Origin: DYJE01 sp964637565
Lineage (GTDB): Bacteria; Desulfobacterota; Desulfobacteria; Desulfobacterales; Desulfolunaceae
Assembly (NCBI GenBank): GCA_964637565.1
Contig: CAZWTY010000001.1
Span: forward strand, 1 to 64,000
Direction of reading: 5' to 3'
Length of the DNA stretch: 64,000 nt
Under the pieces are notes generated by a model. That model worked only from the letters and a program-made list of their open reading frames with translations, did not search any database and was not told where the DNA came from. Positions 25,896 to 34,043 of this stretch are shown one piece after another. Positions within the stretch are counted from its first letter, which is position 1, and every line of letters starts with the position of its first letter. Position numbers and translations under genes: made by a program.

Positions 25896-26297
25896 CTACA
25901 CCTCCCCCCGTTCCAGGTAAAAGGGGTACACCAGGTTGAACCGGCTGTCCGTGCTCCTCACCGTGTAAGCGATGTGGATCAGCAAAACTCCGGGCCGGGC
26001 CCTGTCACTGGAAACCCGGACCGACAGGTTCACAATGCGGGGTTCCCACCGGCCCAGGGCCTGCTCCACGTGGAATCGGATCATGCCCGCGGTCTGGGCG
26101 TTGTCCGGCGCGAACACGTAATCGTGGATGCCGCAGCCGAAATCGGGACGCATCAGCCGTTCGCCGGGGGCTGTTTTCAAAATGGTGACAATGGCCTCTT
26201 CCACATCGTTCTCGTGCCGGGAAAGACGGATGTCCCCGGTGTTTTCGTCAACGGCCACGGGAGAGGCCCAGCCCGTCCCCAGAAATTCCTGTCCCAT
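25896..26297 (-). CDS. gp25/GPW-like baseplate protein (Afp9-like)
   Basis: The 133 residues are a complete gp25-like (lysozyme-fold) baseplate protein, with the marker stretch ILKTAPGERLMRPDFGCGIH and the C-terminal strand SRFNLVYPFYLERG. This is the most conserved component of contractile injection machines and connects the sheath to the wedge. It sits in the expected order between the VgrG-like genes and the J-like protein, with only three bases to the upstream stop. Confidence 0.95.
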   Translation of the reverse strand: MGQEFLGTGWASPVAVDENTGDIRLSRHENDVEEAIVTILKTAPGERLMRPDFGCGIHDYVFAPDNAQTAGMIRFHVEQALGRWEPRIVNLSVRVSSDRARPGVLLIHIAYTVRSTDSRFNLVYPFYLERGEV

Positions 26298-26300
26298 AAT

Positions 26301-27215
26301 CTAAGCCCCCTTGGTGAACATGGTGGAATGAACCTTGGCCACCGCCGGAACCAGGGGCGGCGTGGTGGGCGCGCCCATGTTCCCGGTATGGACATGGGTG
26401 TTGAAGGCCGTGATGAACATCTCGTTCACCAGGGTCATGCTCGCCCCCTGCCCCAGGTTGACCTGGGTGCTGTCCAGGGTGATGCCCGATGTGGCCGCGA
26501 TGGTGGCCGATCCCGTGACCTTGATGCTGAGGTTGCCCTGGCTGTTCAGGTTCTGGTCGCCCTGGGTGTCCACGGTGAGGGTCCCCGCGTTGGCGTCCAG
26601 GCAGATTTTGTTTCCTCCGCTGTCCTGGACAGTCACTTTGCCGCCTTCGTCATCCAGGGTGAGGGCGTGCCCCCCTGCCGTGGTCACGGTGATGTTGCCA
26701 GTTCCGCCCGCGTCGTCCAGGATCACGCTGTGCCCGCCCTGGCTGACGATCCGGATGGCTGCGGCCTGGTCGTCGGCGTTGTCGTCGAACGAGATTTTAT
26801 GGCCGCTTCGTGTATGGATGGCCCGCACATGGTTCTTGCTGTCGCTGTCCATGGTTTCCGGCGGGGTGTCCTCGCTGTTCCACAAACAACCCAGGACAAA
26901 GGGGTGGTTCAAGTCCCCGTGTTCGAAGGCCACCAGCACCTCGTCTCCGATTTCCGGAATGAAAAACGAACCCCGGCCGTTTCCGGCCATCAGGGTGGCG
27001 ATGCGGGCCCAGAAACTGTGGGACCGTTCCTCCTGGTCATCGGGTGAGGTGCTGTCGCTGTCTTCGGAAAGCCAGGGGAAATCCACCTTCACCCGGCCCA
27101 GGCCCTGGGGGTCCCGGATATCCCTGACGATCCCCACCACCACGCCGTAGATCCGCCTGTCTCCGTTGCGGGATGGATTGCTCCCGGTGGCGCTGATCAT
27201 ATCCAGAAGGCTCAT
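26301..27215 (-). CDS. gpV/gp5-like spike protein (C-terminal half of split VgrG, Afp8-like)
   Basis: The 304 residues carry an OB-fold gp5/gpV domain near 20-110 (YGVVVGIVRDIRDPQGLGRV, GDEVLVAFEHGDLNHPFVLG). A beta-helix stalk follows (repeated GGHSVILDD, GGHALTLDD and GGNKICLD units), ending in a His/Pro-rich tip region (NTHVHTGNMGAPTTPPLVP). In the trimer this is the central spike. Start ATGA overlaps the gpD stop, so both halves are made together. No separate PAAR gene follows, so the tip may be capped by this C-terminus. Confidence 0.92.
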   Translation of the reverse strand: MSLLDMISATGSNPSRNGDRRIYGVVVGIVRDIRDPQGLGRVKVDFPWLSEDSDSTSPDDQEERSHSFWARIATLMAGNGRGSFFIPEIGDEVLVAFEHGDLNHPFVLGCLWNSEDTPPETMDSDSKNHVRAIHTRSGHKISFDDNADDQAAAIRIVSQGGHSVILDDAGGTGNITVTTAGGHALTLDDEGGKVTVQDSGGNKICLDANAGTLTVDTQGDQNLNSQGNLSIKVTGSATIAATSGITLDSTQVNLGQGASMTLVNEMFITAFNTHVHTGNMGAPTTPPLVPAVAKVHSTMFTKGA

Positions 27216-28297
27216 CGTCCGTTCCTCTTCAATTCAAAACTGGTAAGAAAACCCCGGGCGTCCAGGGTGTGGGTCACCGAGGTCACATAGTAGTTGCCGC
27301 TGTACCGTTTTCCGGCCCCTTTGATCTTCACCACCTGCCGGGCCGTTAAGGCCGGGTTCCCGATGGATGTGGCCCTGGCCGTGATAAAATCCAGGCTCCG
27401 GGTTTCCAGGTGGGCCAGGGCGATGTCCCGGGCTTCCTTCTGGTCGGTCACGGCGTTTTCCGTGAGTTTCACCGGGTTGTCCCCGAAGATCGTTTTGGCG
27501 ATTTCCGACCCTGTTTTTTCGCCCATTTTAACCCTCTCCTCCCCGGCTTTGGCCTTGCCCACCAAGGCGGCTTTGCCTCCGCCGCCGGAGGTCTGGGACG
27601 CCCGCACGATGACCTCGGTGGGCATGCTGTACGTGGCGATGGCCGGATTGAAGCTTTCCAGGTCTTTCCCCCACTCCAGGGTATGGTCCGGCGAGGGGCT
27701 GACCAGGTACCGGGGTTTCTGGAAGTAAAGTACCTTGTTTTTCACCACCACCTCGTAGCCCAGGGGCCGGGCCTTGGCTTTGAGAATCTGTTCGTAGGTT
27801 TCGTCCTCGGACAGGGTGTGCCGGTGTTCGGCGTCTGTTTTGTCCACCCTGGCCTCAAACCCAAGATCCTTGGCGACTTCCATGGCAATCTCGCTGGCCC
27901 TGGAACTTTCGAAGGGCTTGGTCCGCCTTTTCCTCTGGAGCCGGTGGTAGTGGCTGAAACCCCGGATCTGGAGTTCAGGAATCCCCGTAGCCGGAAAACT
28001 GGCGCTCACCGCCGTGATCTCACCCAGGAATGCAAAGTCCAGCTGGTTCACGTAACCCAGTTCGATGGCGATTTCCGCCCCCTCGTCAAACAGGCTGCTG
28101 TCCATCCATTTGAGGGAGGCCCCGGACGGAAAACGCCCCTGTTTCTCATGGCGGTCACAGATCCTCAGACTGAAGGAATCGGCCCGGTCGCAGGTGTCGG
28201 TGACGCTCAGGGACAACAGCTCGGCACTCACGCCCTGGCGGAACTCGGTGTTGTTGATTCGGATCACACATGCGGGTGAATACGTTTTCATCATCAT
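27212..28297 (-). CDS. gpD/gp27-like hub protein (N-terminal half of split VgrG)
   Basis: About 361 residues of the phage late control gene D family form the hub that holds the spike. Marker stretches are FAFLGEITAVSASFPATGIP, RGFSHYHRLQRKRRTKPFES, DETYEQILKAKARPLGYEVV and SGNYYVTSVTHTLDARGFLT. Three consecutive ATGs at 28297, 28294 and 28291 could all serve; a TTG at 28306 overlaps the LysM gene. In Afp8 and T6SS VgrG this domain and the spike are one protein; here they are separate genes, as in several eCIS lineages. Confidence 0.92.
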   Translation of the reverse strand: MMMKTYSPACVIRINNTEFRQGVSAELLSLSVTDTCDRADSFSLRICDRHEKQGRFPSGASLKWMDSSLFDEGAEIAIELGYVNQLDFAFLGEITAVSASFPATGIPELQIRGFSHYHRLQRKRRTKPFESSRASEIAMEVAKDLGFEARVDKTDAEHRHTLSEDETYEQILKAKARPLGYEVVVKNKVLYFQKPRYLVSPSPDHTLEWGKDLESFNPAIATYSMPTEVIVRASQTSGGGGKAALVGKAKAGEERVKMGEKTGSEIAKTIFGDNPVKLTENAVTDQKEARDIALAHLETRSLDFITARATSIGNPALTARQVVKIKGAGKRYSGNYYVTSVTHTLDARGFLTSFELKRNGR

Positions 28298-28298
28298 T

Positions 28299-28931
28299 CT
28301 ACTCAATCGCCGGAATCACCAGCACCTGCCCCGGCCGGATGGAAAGGGGGTTGTCGATGCCGTTTTCCTCAGCAATGGGCCTCCACTGACCGGGGTCTTC
28401 GTAATAATGACCGGCGATGGCCGACAGCGTGTCTCCCCGTTTCACCACATGGCGCTTGGCGAAGTTGGCGCTCTGGAGGTCGGCCCCGTGCTTTTTCCCG
28501 TCAAAATACTCCTTGAAGGTCACGTCCACCGTGGCCCGCACCGGAGTCCCGTCGGCCAGGAAAAGCTCGAAGGTCTGTTCGGCCCGTTCCAGGACACAGA
28601 CAAAATTCAGCTGCCCCCAGCTGAACACCAGGACGGGCGGCGCATGAAGCTCCGGGTCGATGTCGAGAAGATCCGTGATCTTCTTCGTGTGCTCCCGCAC
28701 ATCGGTCTGCCGTTCATAGGTGTCGAAAAAAAGCTGCATGGTCAGGGTACTGGAGTTCCCCTTGCCGAACTGGATCAAAGACGCCGGAAGCCCGGGAACC
28801 GCCACCTCCCCGAACTGATTCGAGCGGGACAGGCGGTACTGGGTCGGGTTGAACAGAACCCGGATTTTATCGCCCTTCACCGCCATGGTGTCCGGGTCGT
28901 ACAAACGGATCGTCGCTTTTTCCAGTTCCAT
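28299..28931 (-). CDS. LysM baseplate adaptor protein (Afp7-like)
   Basis: The 210 residues start with the eCIS adaptor fold (KIRVLFNPTQYRLSRSNQFG, SSTLTMQLFFDTYERQTDVR). A C-terminal LysM domain follows (KRGDTLSAIAGHYYEDPGQW, RPGQVLVIPAIE). Related gp53-like proteins sit between the tube and the hub and help to attach the baseplate. ATG 28931 was preferred over the GTG two codons earlier because GGAG then has normal spacing. Its place directly before the hub gene is the canonical order. Confidence 0.92.
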   Translation of the reverse strand: MELEKATIRLYDPDTMAVKGDKIRVLFNPTQYRLSRSNQFGEVAVPGLPASLIQFGKGNSSTLTMQLFFDTYERQTDVREHTKKITDLLDIDPELHAPPVLVFSWGQLNFVCVLERAEQTFELFLADGTPVRATVDVTFKEYFDGKKHGADLQSANFAKRHVVKRGDTLSAIAGHYYEDPGQWRPIAEENGIDNPLSIRPGQVLVIPAIE

Positions 28932-28958
28932 GGTCACTCCACCTGCTTGTTCAGAATA

Positions 28959-30719
28959 TCAAAGCCCCAGGCTTTCTTTTTCAATGGTCAGCCGCTCCAT
29001 GATCAGGCTGTAAACCTGATCGGCAAGAGCCGCGATGTCGTTCCCCGGAAGGATCGTTCCGTCCGCTCGGGAAGTTTCGGGCGATGGGGTCGGAGACGGC
29101 CGGGATGAGGAAGTGCTTTGTCCGTTTTCGTCCCGAACCGCGTCATCGTCACGCCTGTTCAGCCTGTCTTCCACTCGCCGGACCACCTGCTCCACCATCC
29201 TGCTGCGGTTCATGCCCAGGGGCATGTTCCGGTCCTGCGGCATGGAGTTCAGGGTTTGCCGGGATTCACCTGTCTCCTTCGGGTTCACCTTCACCAGGGC
29301 CTGGCTTTCCGGCGTTTCCGGCGTCATCCGTTCAAGTCCGCTCTGGTTCACAGGCTGAAACTTGGCTTGCACGGTTTCCACGGAAGACGGACGGATCAGG
29401 CTCTGACGCCTGGCCACCGGACTGGCCGGCATGGGAAAGCTTGGCCCCTCGGTTTTGTCGGCCATCCTTTGGACCGAAACGGCCGATTGCCGGAGGTCGG
29501 GTTGTGTCCTTATGCTTCGGGCCGGATTTCCCGGAACGTTTGGCACAGCGACCCTATCGGGAAATCCCGGCAGAGCCTCCCGGACCAGGCTATCCATCGT
29601 CAGGCCGTGACTGGAGTTTTTCATGCCGCTGTCTTTTGTAACGGTCCTGGCCTGAACCAGGCTACGGGCCACCGATGGGGATTCAACCGTTCCGGCCTGA
29701 ACCCGGCCATTTCCGGTGACCCTGGGCAAGCCCATTGTAAACGGGTTATGGCCGGGATGATGGCGATTCTGGTCGCGGACATGGCCCGCTCCTGCCCCGA
29801 CCGCTTGGATTCCAGGCATGGTTGGTCCTATTGCACCGGCCTGACTCTGTGTTCCTGTTCCGACGGTTACCGTATGAACCGGCGCTGTTTTTCCTTCGAA
29901 ACGATCCGCCGCTGGGGGGATCGCTGTTTCAGCCAAAATCTGTCCGGATTCCCGGGCCGCCGAACTTTCGTCCGTTTTTCGGAAAACCCTGACCGGATTT
30001 GTCACCGATGATGGTTTTTGCACGTAGGGCGGGCTTTCGCCCGCCGTCATTTGGCGGGCGAAAGCCCGCCCTGCCTTGGGGACAGTTTTACTCGAAAACA
30101 CGCCGTCTTCACGTGACTGGGCAACCAGGGGCTCAGGCATCACGGAACGTTCATCAGCTATTCTGGATTCCGTCCTCTTTTCTGCAACAGATGCTTTCAC
30201 CGGATCAGGCGACGTTGACAGCTCGCCCCCCTGCTTTTTCAACAGGGGTTCCGGATAAATCCCGCCTGTGTCATGGACACTGGATATCTCTATCAATGGC
30301 GCTGAGGGCTTTTTCACATCCTCTGTTGTAGCCGATGCCCTTCGTTTCATGACCCGAGTGTCCGGCCCCATGAGACGCTGAACAGGTTTCTCCAGGGCTT
30401 TCGACCCGGTTCCTCTTTGGCCGGGCCCTGAAGACCCTCTGGAATCAAGACGTTCCACGCTTTTTTCCGAGCTTTTTCCCGAACCTGCCGGTCTTCCCTG
30501 GACAAGGGGCAGCCCCGAGGTGTCGGCCTGTCTGACCGAAGTCCGATAGCGGCCCAGGATCTCCCGGACCAGGGGAACCGCTCCGCTTACCCGGTCATGG
30601 CGGTGGAAAAGGCCGGTGGCGAATTCAGCCGCCGGAAACGAAGTCCGGTTGACGACCTTACCCACGCGCCGTTCCCGGTTTTCCCCGTCTCTTTTATTCC
30701 CGCCTTGTTCCGTCATCAT
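28959..30719 (-). CDS. long disordered eCIS protein in the Afp6 position
   Basis: The 586 residues are Ser/Pro/Arg/Thr-rich and mostly without predicted fold, with scattered eCIS-type motifs (KPVQRLMG, SVQRMAD). The C-terminal 26 residues form an amphipathic helix (IAALADQVYSLIMERL) of the kind ending short eCIS proteins that precede the LysM gene. Related proteins are usually much shorter, so the bulk is an expansion. A 47-base palindrome is embedded in frame. Order (tube, this gene, LysM, hub) matches afp5-afp6-afp7-afp8. Its role is unknown; a lumen or baseplate-linked scaffold is a guess. Confidence 0.65.
   Translation of the reverse strand: MMTEQGGNKRDGENRERRVGKVVNRTSFPAAEFATGLFHRHDRVSGAVPLVREILGRYRTSVRQADTSGLPLVQGRPAGSGKSSEKSVERLDSRGSSGPGQRGTGSKALEKPVQRLMGPDTRVMKRRASATTEDVKKPSAPLIEISSVHDTGGIYPEPLLKKQGGELSTSPDPVKASVAEKRTESRIADERSVMPEPLVAQSREDGVFSSKTVPKAGRAFARQMTAGESPPYVQKPSSVTNPVRVFRKTDESSAARESGQILAETAIPPAADRFEGKTAPVHTVTVGTGTQSQAGAIGPTMPGIQAVGAGAGHVRDQNRHHPGHNPFTMGLPRVTGNGRVQAGTVESPSVARSLVQARTVTKDSGMKNSSHGLTMDSLVREALPGFPDRVAVPNVPGNPARSIRTQPDLRQSAVSVQRMADKTEGPSFPMPASPVARRQSLIRPSSVETVQAKFQPVNQSGLERMTPETPESQALVKVNPKETGESRQTLNSMPQDRNMPLGMNRSRMVEQVVRRVEDRLNRRDDDAVRDENGQSTSSSRPSPTPSPETSRADGTILPGNDIAALADQVYSLIMERLTIEKESLGL
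30026..30072. repeat. 20-bp-arm palindrome inside a coding region
   Basis: Arms 30026-30045 (AGGGCGGGCTTTCGCCCGCC) and 30053-30072 are exact reverse complements with a 7-base loop. The frame of the 586-residue protein reads straight through and encodes GRAFARQMTAGESPPY. A similar GGCGGGC...GCCC motif lies in the intergenic region near 30840-30858. Confidence 0.85.
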
Positions 30720-30780
30720 TCCTCACATCGTGTGTCCCATGGGCGTTGTCATCTTGCCTCCGATGGCCCTTCCTACATCC

Positions 30781-30862
30781 GTTTGTCAAACTTTTCAAAA
30801 GTTTGGCCCCCGGCAGGGCTGCCGGAGGCCACCCCGCAGGGGCGGGCGTAAGCCCGGCATAC
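30781..30862. repeat. intergenic dispersed repeat between tube and disordered-protein genes
   Basis: The stretch GTTTGTCAAACTTTTCAAAA leads into a Pro-codon-like GC-rich block and GCCGGAGGC, then GGCGGGCGTAAGCCCGGC. The first part is the reverse-oriented relative of 16276-16328. No gene is seen in 30720-30883, and nothing resembles a strong terminator on the minus strand. Confidence 0.6.
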
Positions 30863-30883
30863 GGTTCTCCGCCTTAACATGCC

Positions 30884-31321
30884 TTACGCCAGATCAAGCC
30901 GGTTAAACGCCAGCTCCAGAGTTTCCACGCCCACCTCGGCCCGGATCGCGTTTAAAGCCGGGCCGGTCCATTTCACCGGATAAGCGTCGTAGAAATTGTA
31001 GCGGGCCACCTCGCCGCCATCCATGTCCAGGAGAACGATGGACCCTGTCTTTCTCTCCACCGCTCCGTTCCGGTTGTTCTGGTACCAGTCCCAGAGGGTG
31101 CTGTCCCCGGTGAACCCGTGTTTCAGGATCAGGTTCTGGGCGAAACGGCTGGGACCGGCCAGCTTGTGGACATAGCCGTTTTCACCGCCCTCCCGGTATT
31201 CCTTCACCTCGGTTTCCACGTGAAGCCCCGTGATTTCGGAAAAACCGCCCACGGCCATCCCGCCGATCTCGATCATGAAATTGCATGAACGATATGGGTC
31301 CCGCCTCTGTCCGGTCACCAT
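30884..31321 (-). CDS. second tail tube protein, gp19-like (Afp5-like)
   Basis: The 145 residues belong to the T4 gp19 / conserved phage tail protein family: RRDPYRSCNFMIEIGGMAVG at the start, a central GSIVLLDMDGG and the C-terminal AYPVKWTGPALNAIRAEVGV. It is a paralogue of the tube protein at 31874-32308. In Afp-like systems a second, less abundant tube protein starts the tube on the baseplate, which fits its position next to the adaptor genes. The start overlaps the end of the DUF6760 gene. Confidence 0.92.
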   Translation of the reverse strand: MVTGQRRDPYRSCNFMIEIGGMAVGGFSEITGLHVETEVKEYREGGENGYVHKLAGPSRFAQNLILKHGFTGDSTLWDWYQNNRNGAVERKTGSIVLLDMDGGEVARYNFYDAYPVKWTGPALNAIRAEVGVETLELAFNRLDLA

Positions 31322-31500
31322 GGTCCTTTCTCCTTCACACCGCTGTCCTCGTTCATCTTACGGTTGATCCTCGCGATTTCCGAAACCCACCTCTGCCTGT
31401 CCCGGTGTTCCATGGTCATGATCCTGTCCTGGTCCCAGTTGAAGTGATAGGCGATGTAGGCTATCTCCTCGTACAGGCGGTCGAGGGGATAGCCCGTCAC
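31315..31500 (-). CDS. DUF6760-family small eCIS protein
   Basis: The 61 residues MTGYPLDRLYEEIAYIAYHF... onward match the small DUF6760 family found between the tube genes of many eCIS loci. It is helical, with an HRDRQRWVSEIARINRKM segment. It overlaps its neighbours at both ends (4 bases and 7 bases), so the group of four small genes is translated as a block. Its function is unknown; an assembly factor is plausible. Confidence 0.85.
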   Translation of the reverse strand: MTGYPLDRLYEEIAYIAYHFNWDQDRIMTMEHRDRQRWVSEIARINRKMNEDSGVKEKGPW

Positions 31501-31862
31501 TCCCCCGGAAGGCCGGTCTCCACCTCGAACTCCTTGTCACAGTGGGGACAGACCACGGTCAGGCGGTTGTGGCCGTGGTCGTTGATCTTCCGGTAAAAAT
31601 CCTGAAGATAGGCCAGGTCCCCTGAAAAAATGTTCTCGATCACCTTGGGGTTCAGGTACTCCAGGTCCCCCAGCTTCGTGATCACCCGTGAAAGGAGAAT
31701 GATGATCAGGTAGCCGGGGTTGGCCTGGACCCTGGGGTCTTTCATGGGCACGATCTCGTCGTAGGCCGTGGCCAGCCGCATGATCCCTTCCCTGTGAACG
31801 TTCCCTTCACTGTCCAGGTAGCCCCTGGGCAGGGTGAAGGGAAACTCGGTCTGCATGGTCAT
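31497..31862 (-). CDS. phage tail assembly chaperone-like protein with Cys pair
   Basis: The 121 residues begin MTMQTEFPFTLPRGYLDSEG and hold a helical middle and a C-terminal CPHCDKEFEVE, a two-Cys zinc-knuckle-like motif. Comparable proteins sit between the two tube genes in eCIS loci and resemble tail assembly proteins. AAGGTG lies seven bases before the ATG. It overlaps the DUF6760 gene by four bases. The exact job is not established. Confidence 0.78.
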   Translation of the reverse strand: MTMQTEFPFTLPRGYLDSEGNVHREGIMRLATAYDEIVPMKDPRVQANPGYLIIILLSRVITKLGDLEYLNPKVIENIFSGDLAYLQDFYRKINDHGHNRLTVVCPHCDKEFEVETGLPGE

Positions 31863-31873
31863 GGTCTGTCACC

Positions 31874-32308
31874 TTACGCTTTTTCAAGCCCTTCGTGGGC
31901 GATTTCAAGAGTCTCGATGGCCACCTCGCTGGCTTTGGCGTTGAACGTGGGTCCGGTCCATTTGGTGGGCCAGCCGTTCCTGAAATTCCAGCGGACCTTT
32001 TCCGCGCCCGTGGCGTCGAGAAGCACGATGGACCCGTTTTTCCGCTCGTCCTTCCCACTCATGACCACCTTGCGCCAGTCCCAGAGTTCCGCGTCGTCCG
32101 TGGTGCCCCACTTCAGGGTGATGTTGGAGTATTTCACCAGACTCGTCAGTTTCCGCACCGTGATGGGGTCGGTCCCTTCCCTGTACTCCACCGGGTCCTG
32201 GGCCGTGTCCAGCCCCGAACAGTCCTGAAAACCGGCCCGGGCGATGCCGTCGATCTCCACGATGAAGTTGAACGAACGATAGGGATCATTTCTGGTTCCA
32301 GTTGCCAT
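31874..32308 (-). CDS. main tail tube protein, gp19-like (Afp1-like)
   Basis: The 144-residue gp19-family tube protein has NDPYRSFNFIVEIDGIARAG, NGSIVLLDATGAEKVRWNFR and KWTGPTFNAKASEVAIETLE. It should stack as hexamers into the inner tube within the sheath. It follows the sheath genes and precedes the assembly genes, the standard order. A strong AGGAGG lies upstream. Confidence 0.95.
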   Translation of the reverse strand: MATGTRNDPYRSFNFIVEIDGIARAGFQDCSGLDTAQDPVEYREGTDPITVRKLTSLVKYSNITLKWGTTDDAELWDWRKVVMSGKDERKNGSIVLLDATGAEKVRWNFRNGWPTKWTGPTFNAKASEVAIETLEIAHEGLEKA

Positions 32309-32367
32309 AGGGGTTCCTCCTTATTAGATGTTGGCTTTTCAGATGTTTCGTTTCCAAATAGAATCAA

Positions 32368-34032
32368 TTAAAGATTTCGCTTTTCTCCCCGCCGAACGCC
32401 CTCATAACGATAGACATTCACCGGCCTCCCTTCCCTGTCCCGGAGTTCGGCCTGGTCGCCGGTGTTGTTCCATACGGCGTGTTTCATGCCCCAGAACAGG
32501 TTCCGCGAACTGTCCGTTCCCTGCCGGGTCCAGACTCGGCAGGAGCCGTTGTGCGGCAGGGTGATCCGGGGAAAGGTGTACACATGGCCCGCCTTGTCCC
32601 TCAGGGTCCAGTTTCCCAGATCCACGTCCCGGGGTTCCCTGTTTTCAATCAGGACGTATTCCCCTTCCACGTCCGGCCCGTCCACGCTGTATTCCACATG
32701 GGCCACCCGGATGTCGGGCAGGACCGTAAGGGGGATGTCGTTTGTCTGAACCGCCGGTTCCAGGTCATTTCCTTCCACGATCACCGTGCCCCCGTCCGAA
32801 TGGACGATACGGATCACGATAAACTCCAAAGGTTCAGCCGGAGCGACCCCGATTTCCGTCACCACCGTGCCCAGGTCACGCATCTCCGGGGTGTTGGTGC
32901 TGCTGTCGCAGGTCACGTAGAACGCCTCGGACGGGCTGTTGCCTTTCAGGGCTCCCGCAAGGAAAGCCCGGTTCAGATAGTCCGTGACCTCCCGGACGAT
33001 CCGGCTCCAGAGCTCCGGGGCGTTGGGTTCGAACACCAGACCGTCCATGGTTCCTTCCAGCCAGCGGGCCAGGGTCAGGTAAAAACGCCGGACATTCACA
33101 TAGGTCCATTCGGTCCGGCGGGAGAGGGTTCTGGCTCCCCAGACCCGGATGCCCCGGCCGGGAAAAGGCCGGATCACGTTCACATGGGCAGAGTTCAGAT
33201 CTTCCTGGGCGCTGTTTCCGATAACCGTCTCCACATCGGCGACCCCGAGGATTTCCTCGTTGGCCGGGGCCTTGTGAACCCCTCGCGCCCTGTCGCTCCT
33301 GGCGTAGATCCCGCACACATGGCCGCAGGGAGGGACGAGGCTTTGGCCGATTCCTGCGCCGCTGTCCATGGTTTTCAGCCAGGGATGGTAAAGGGCTCCG
33401 CTGTCTCCCTTCAGTTTTTTTCTCTGGACGCAGACCGCCATGGTGTCGGCGCCGGGCAGACTGTCGAGCACGGCAAAACGGCCGGTGACCCTGGCGCAGT
33501 GGCCCAGCAGCCGGTTCTGGATTTCGACCACGTCGTCATCGGTCACGGTCTCGTCCACGGTCCTCAGCCACATCAAATCCGGCATGCAGATCAGGTCCGT
33601 CCCAGCCAGGTCTTCCAGCTCGGTCAGGGCCTGGGCCGCCGCCTCATGGGCAAGGCAGAGGGTGTCATCGTAACACACCGGGTGCACGTAACAGGTCTGT
33701 CCCCCGTTTTCGAAAAACCCCCGAAGGGCAGGCCCCAGAAATCCGGTTCGGAACAGGCCGCCCAGAGCCTGGTCAGCCGAGGCCCAGGTGGCGAACCGGG
33801 GGAAAAAGTCCCCGGCCCCCGAACAGTAGCCAAAGGCGTCACGACGCAGGGGTTCGACGCGGAACACACCGGGCATCCGGCTTTCCGAAAGGATCAGCCC
33901 CGATCCTGCGCCTTCCAGGTCTTTTTTCCGGACAAGCCCCAGAAACACGGGAATCCCCGTTTCAAGCGCAAAGGCCTTTCCGGGAACCACCGGTTCCAGA
34001 TACACGCCGGGTGTCCTGTACGTCGGATACAC
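32368..34032 (-). CDS. second tail sheath protein with C-terminal lamin-tail domain
   Basis: The 554 residues have the phage sheath fold: N-terminal YPTYRTPGVYLEPVVPGKA, the contractile core with AGIGQSLVPPCGHVCGIYAR, GVHKAPANEEILGVADVE and TYVNVRRFYLTLARWLEGTM, and LGTVVTEIGVAPAEPLEFIV near the normal end. The frame then continues for about 115 residues as a lamin-tail domain (VLIENREPRDVDLGNWTLRD, MKHAVWNNTGDQAELRDREG). GTG 34032 follows AGGAGG by seven bases; an in-frame start at 34065 lacks such support. It is a paralogue of the adjacent sheath gene. Confidence 0.9.
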   Translation of the reverse strand: MYPTYRTPGVYLEPVVPGKAFALETGIPVFLGLVRKKDLEGAGSGLILSESRMPGVFRVEPLRRDAFGYCSGAGDFFPRFATWASADQALGGLFRTGFLGPALRGFFENGGQTCYVHPVCYDDTLCLAHEAAAQALTELEDLAGTDLICMPDLMWLRTVDETVTDDDVVEIQNRLLGHCARVTGRFAVLDSLPGADTMAVCVQRKKLKGDSGALYHPWLKTMDSGAGIGQSLVPPCGHVCGIYARSDRARGVHKAPANEEILGVADVETVIGNSAQEDLNSAHVNVIRPFPGRGIRVWGARTLSRRTEWTYVNVRRFYLTLARWLEGTMDGLVFEPNAPELWSRIVREVTDYLNRAFLAGALKGNSPSEAFYVTCDSSTNTPEMRDLGTVVTEIGVAPAEPLEFIVIRIVHSDGGTVIVEGNDLEPAVQTNDIPLTVLPDIRVAHVEYSVDGPDVEGEYVLIENREPRDVDLGNWTLRDKAGHVYTFPRITLPHNGSCRVWTRQGTDSSRNLFWGMKHAVWNNTGDQAELRDREGRPVNVYRYEGVRRGEKRNL

Positions 34033-34043
34033 TGCCGTCCCTC

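Noticed and set aside
25137..27047. 636-residue plus-strand open frame
   Set aside because: It runs antisense across the J-like, gp25 and spike genes, has no domain and reflects GC-rich codon bias.
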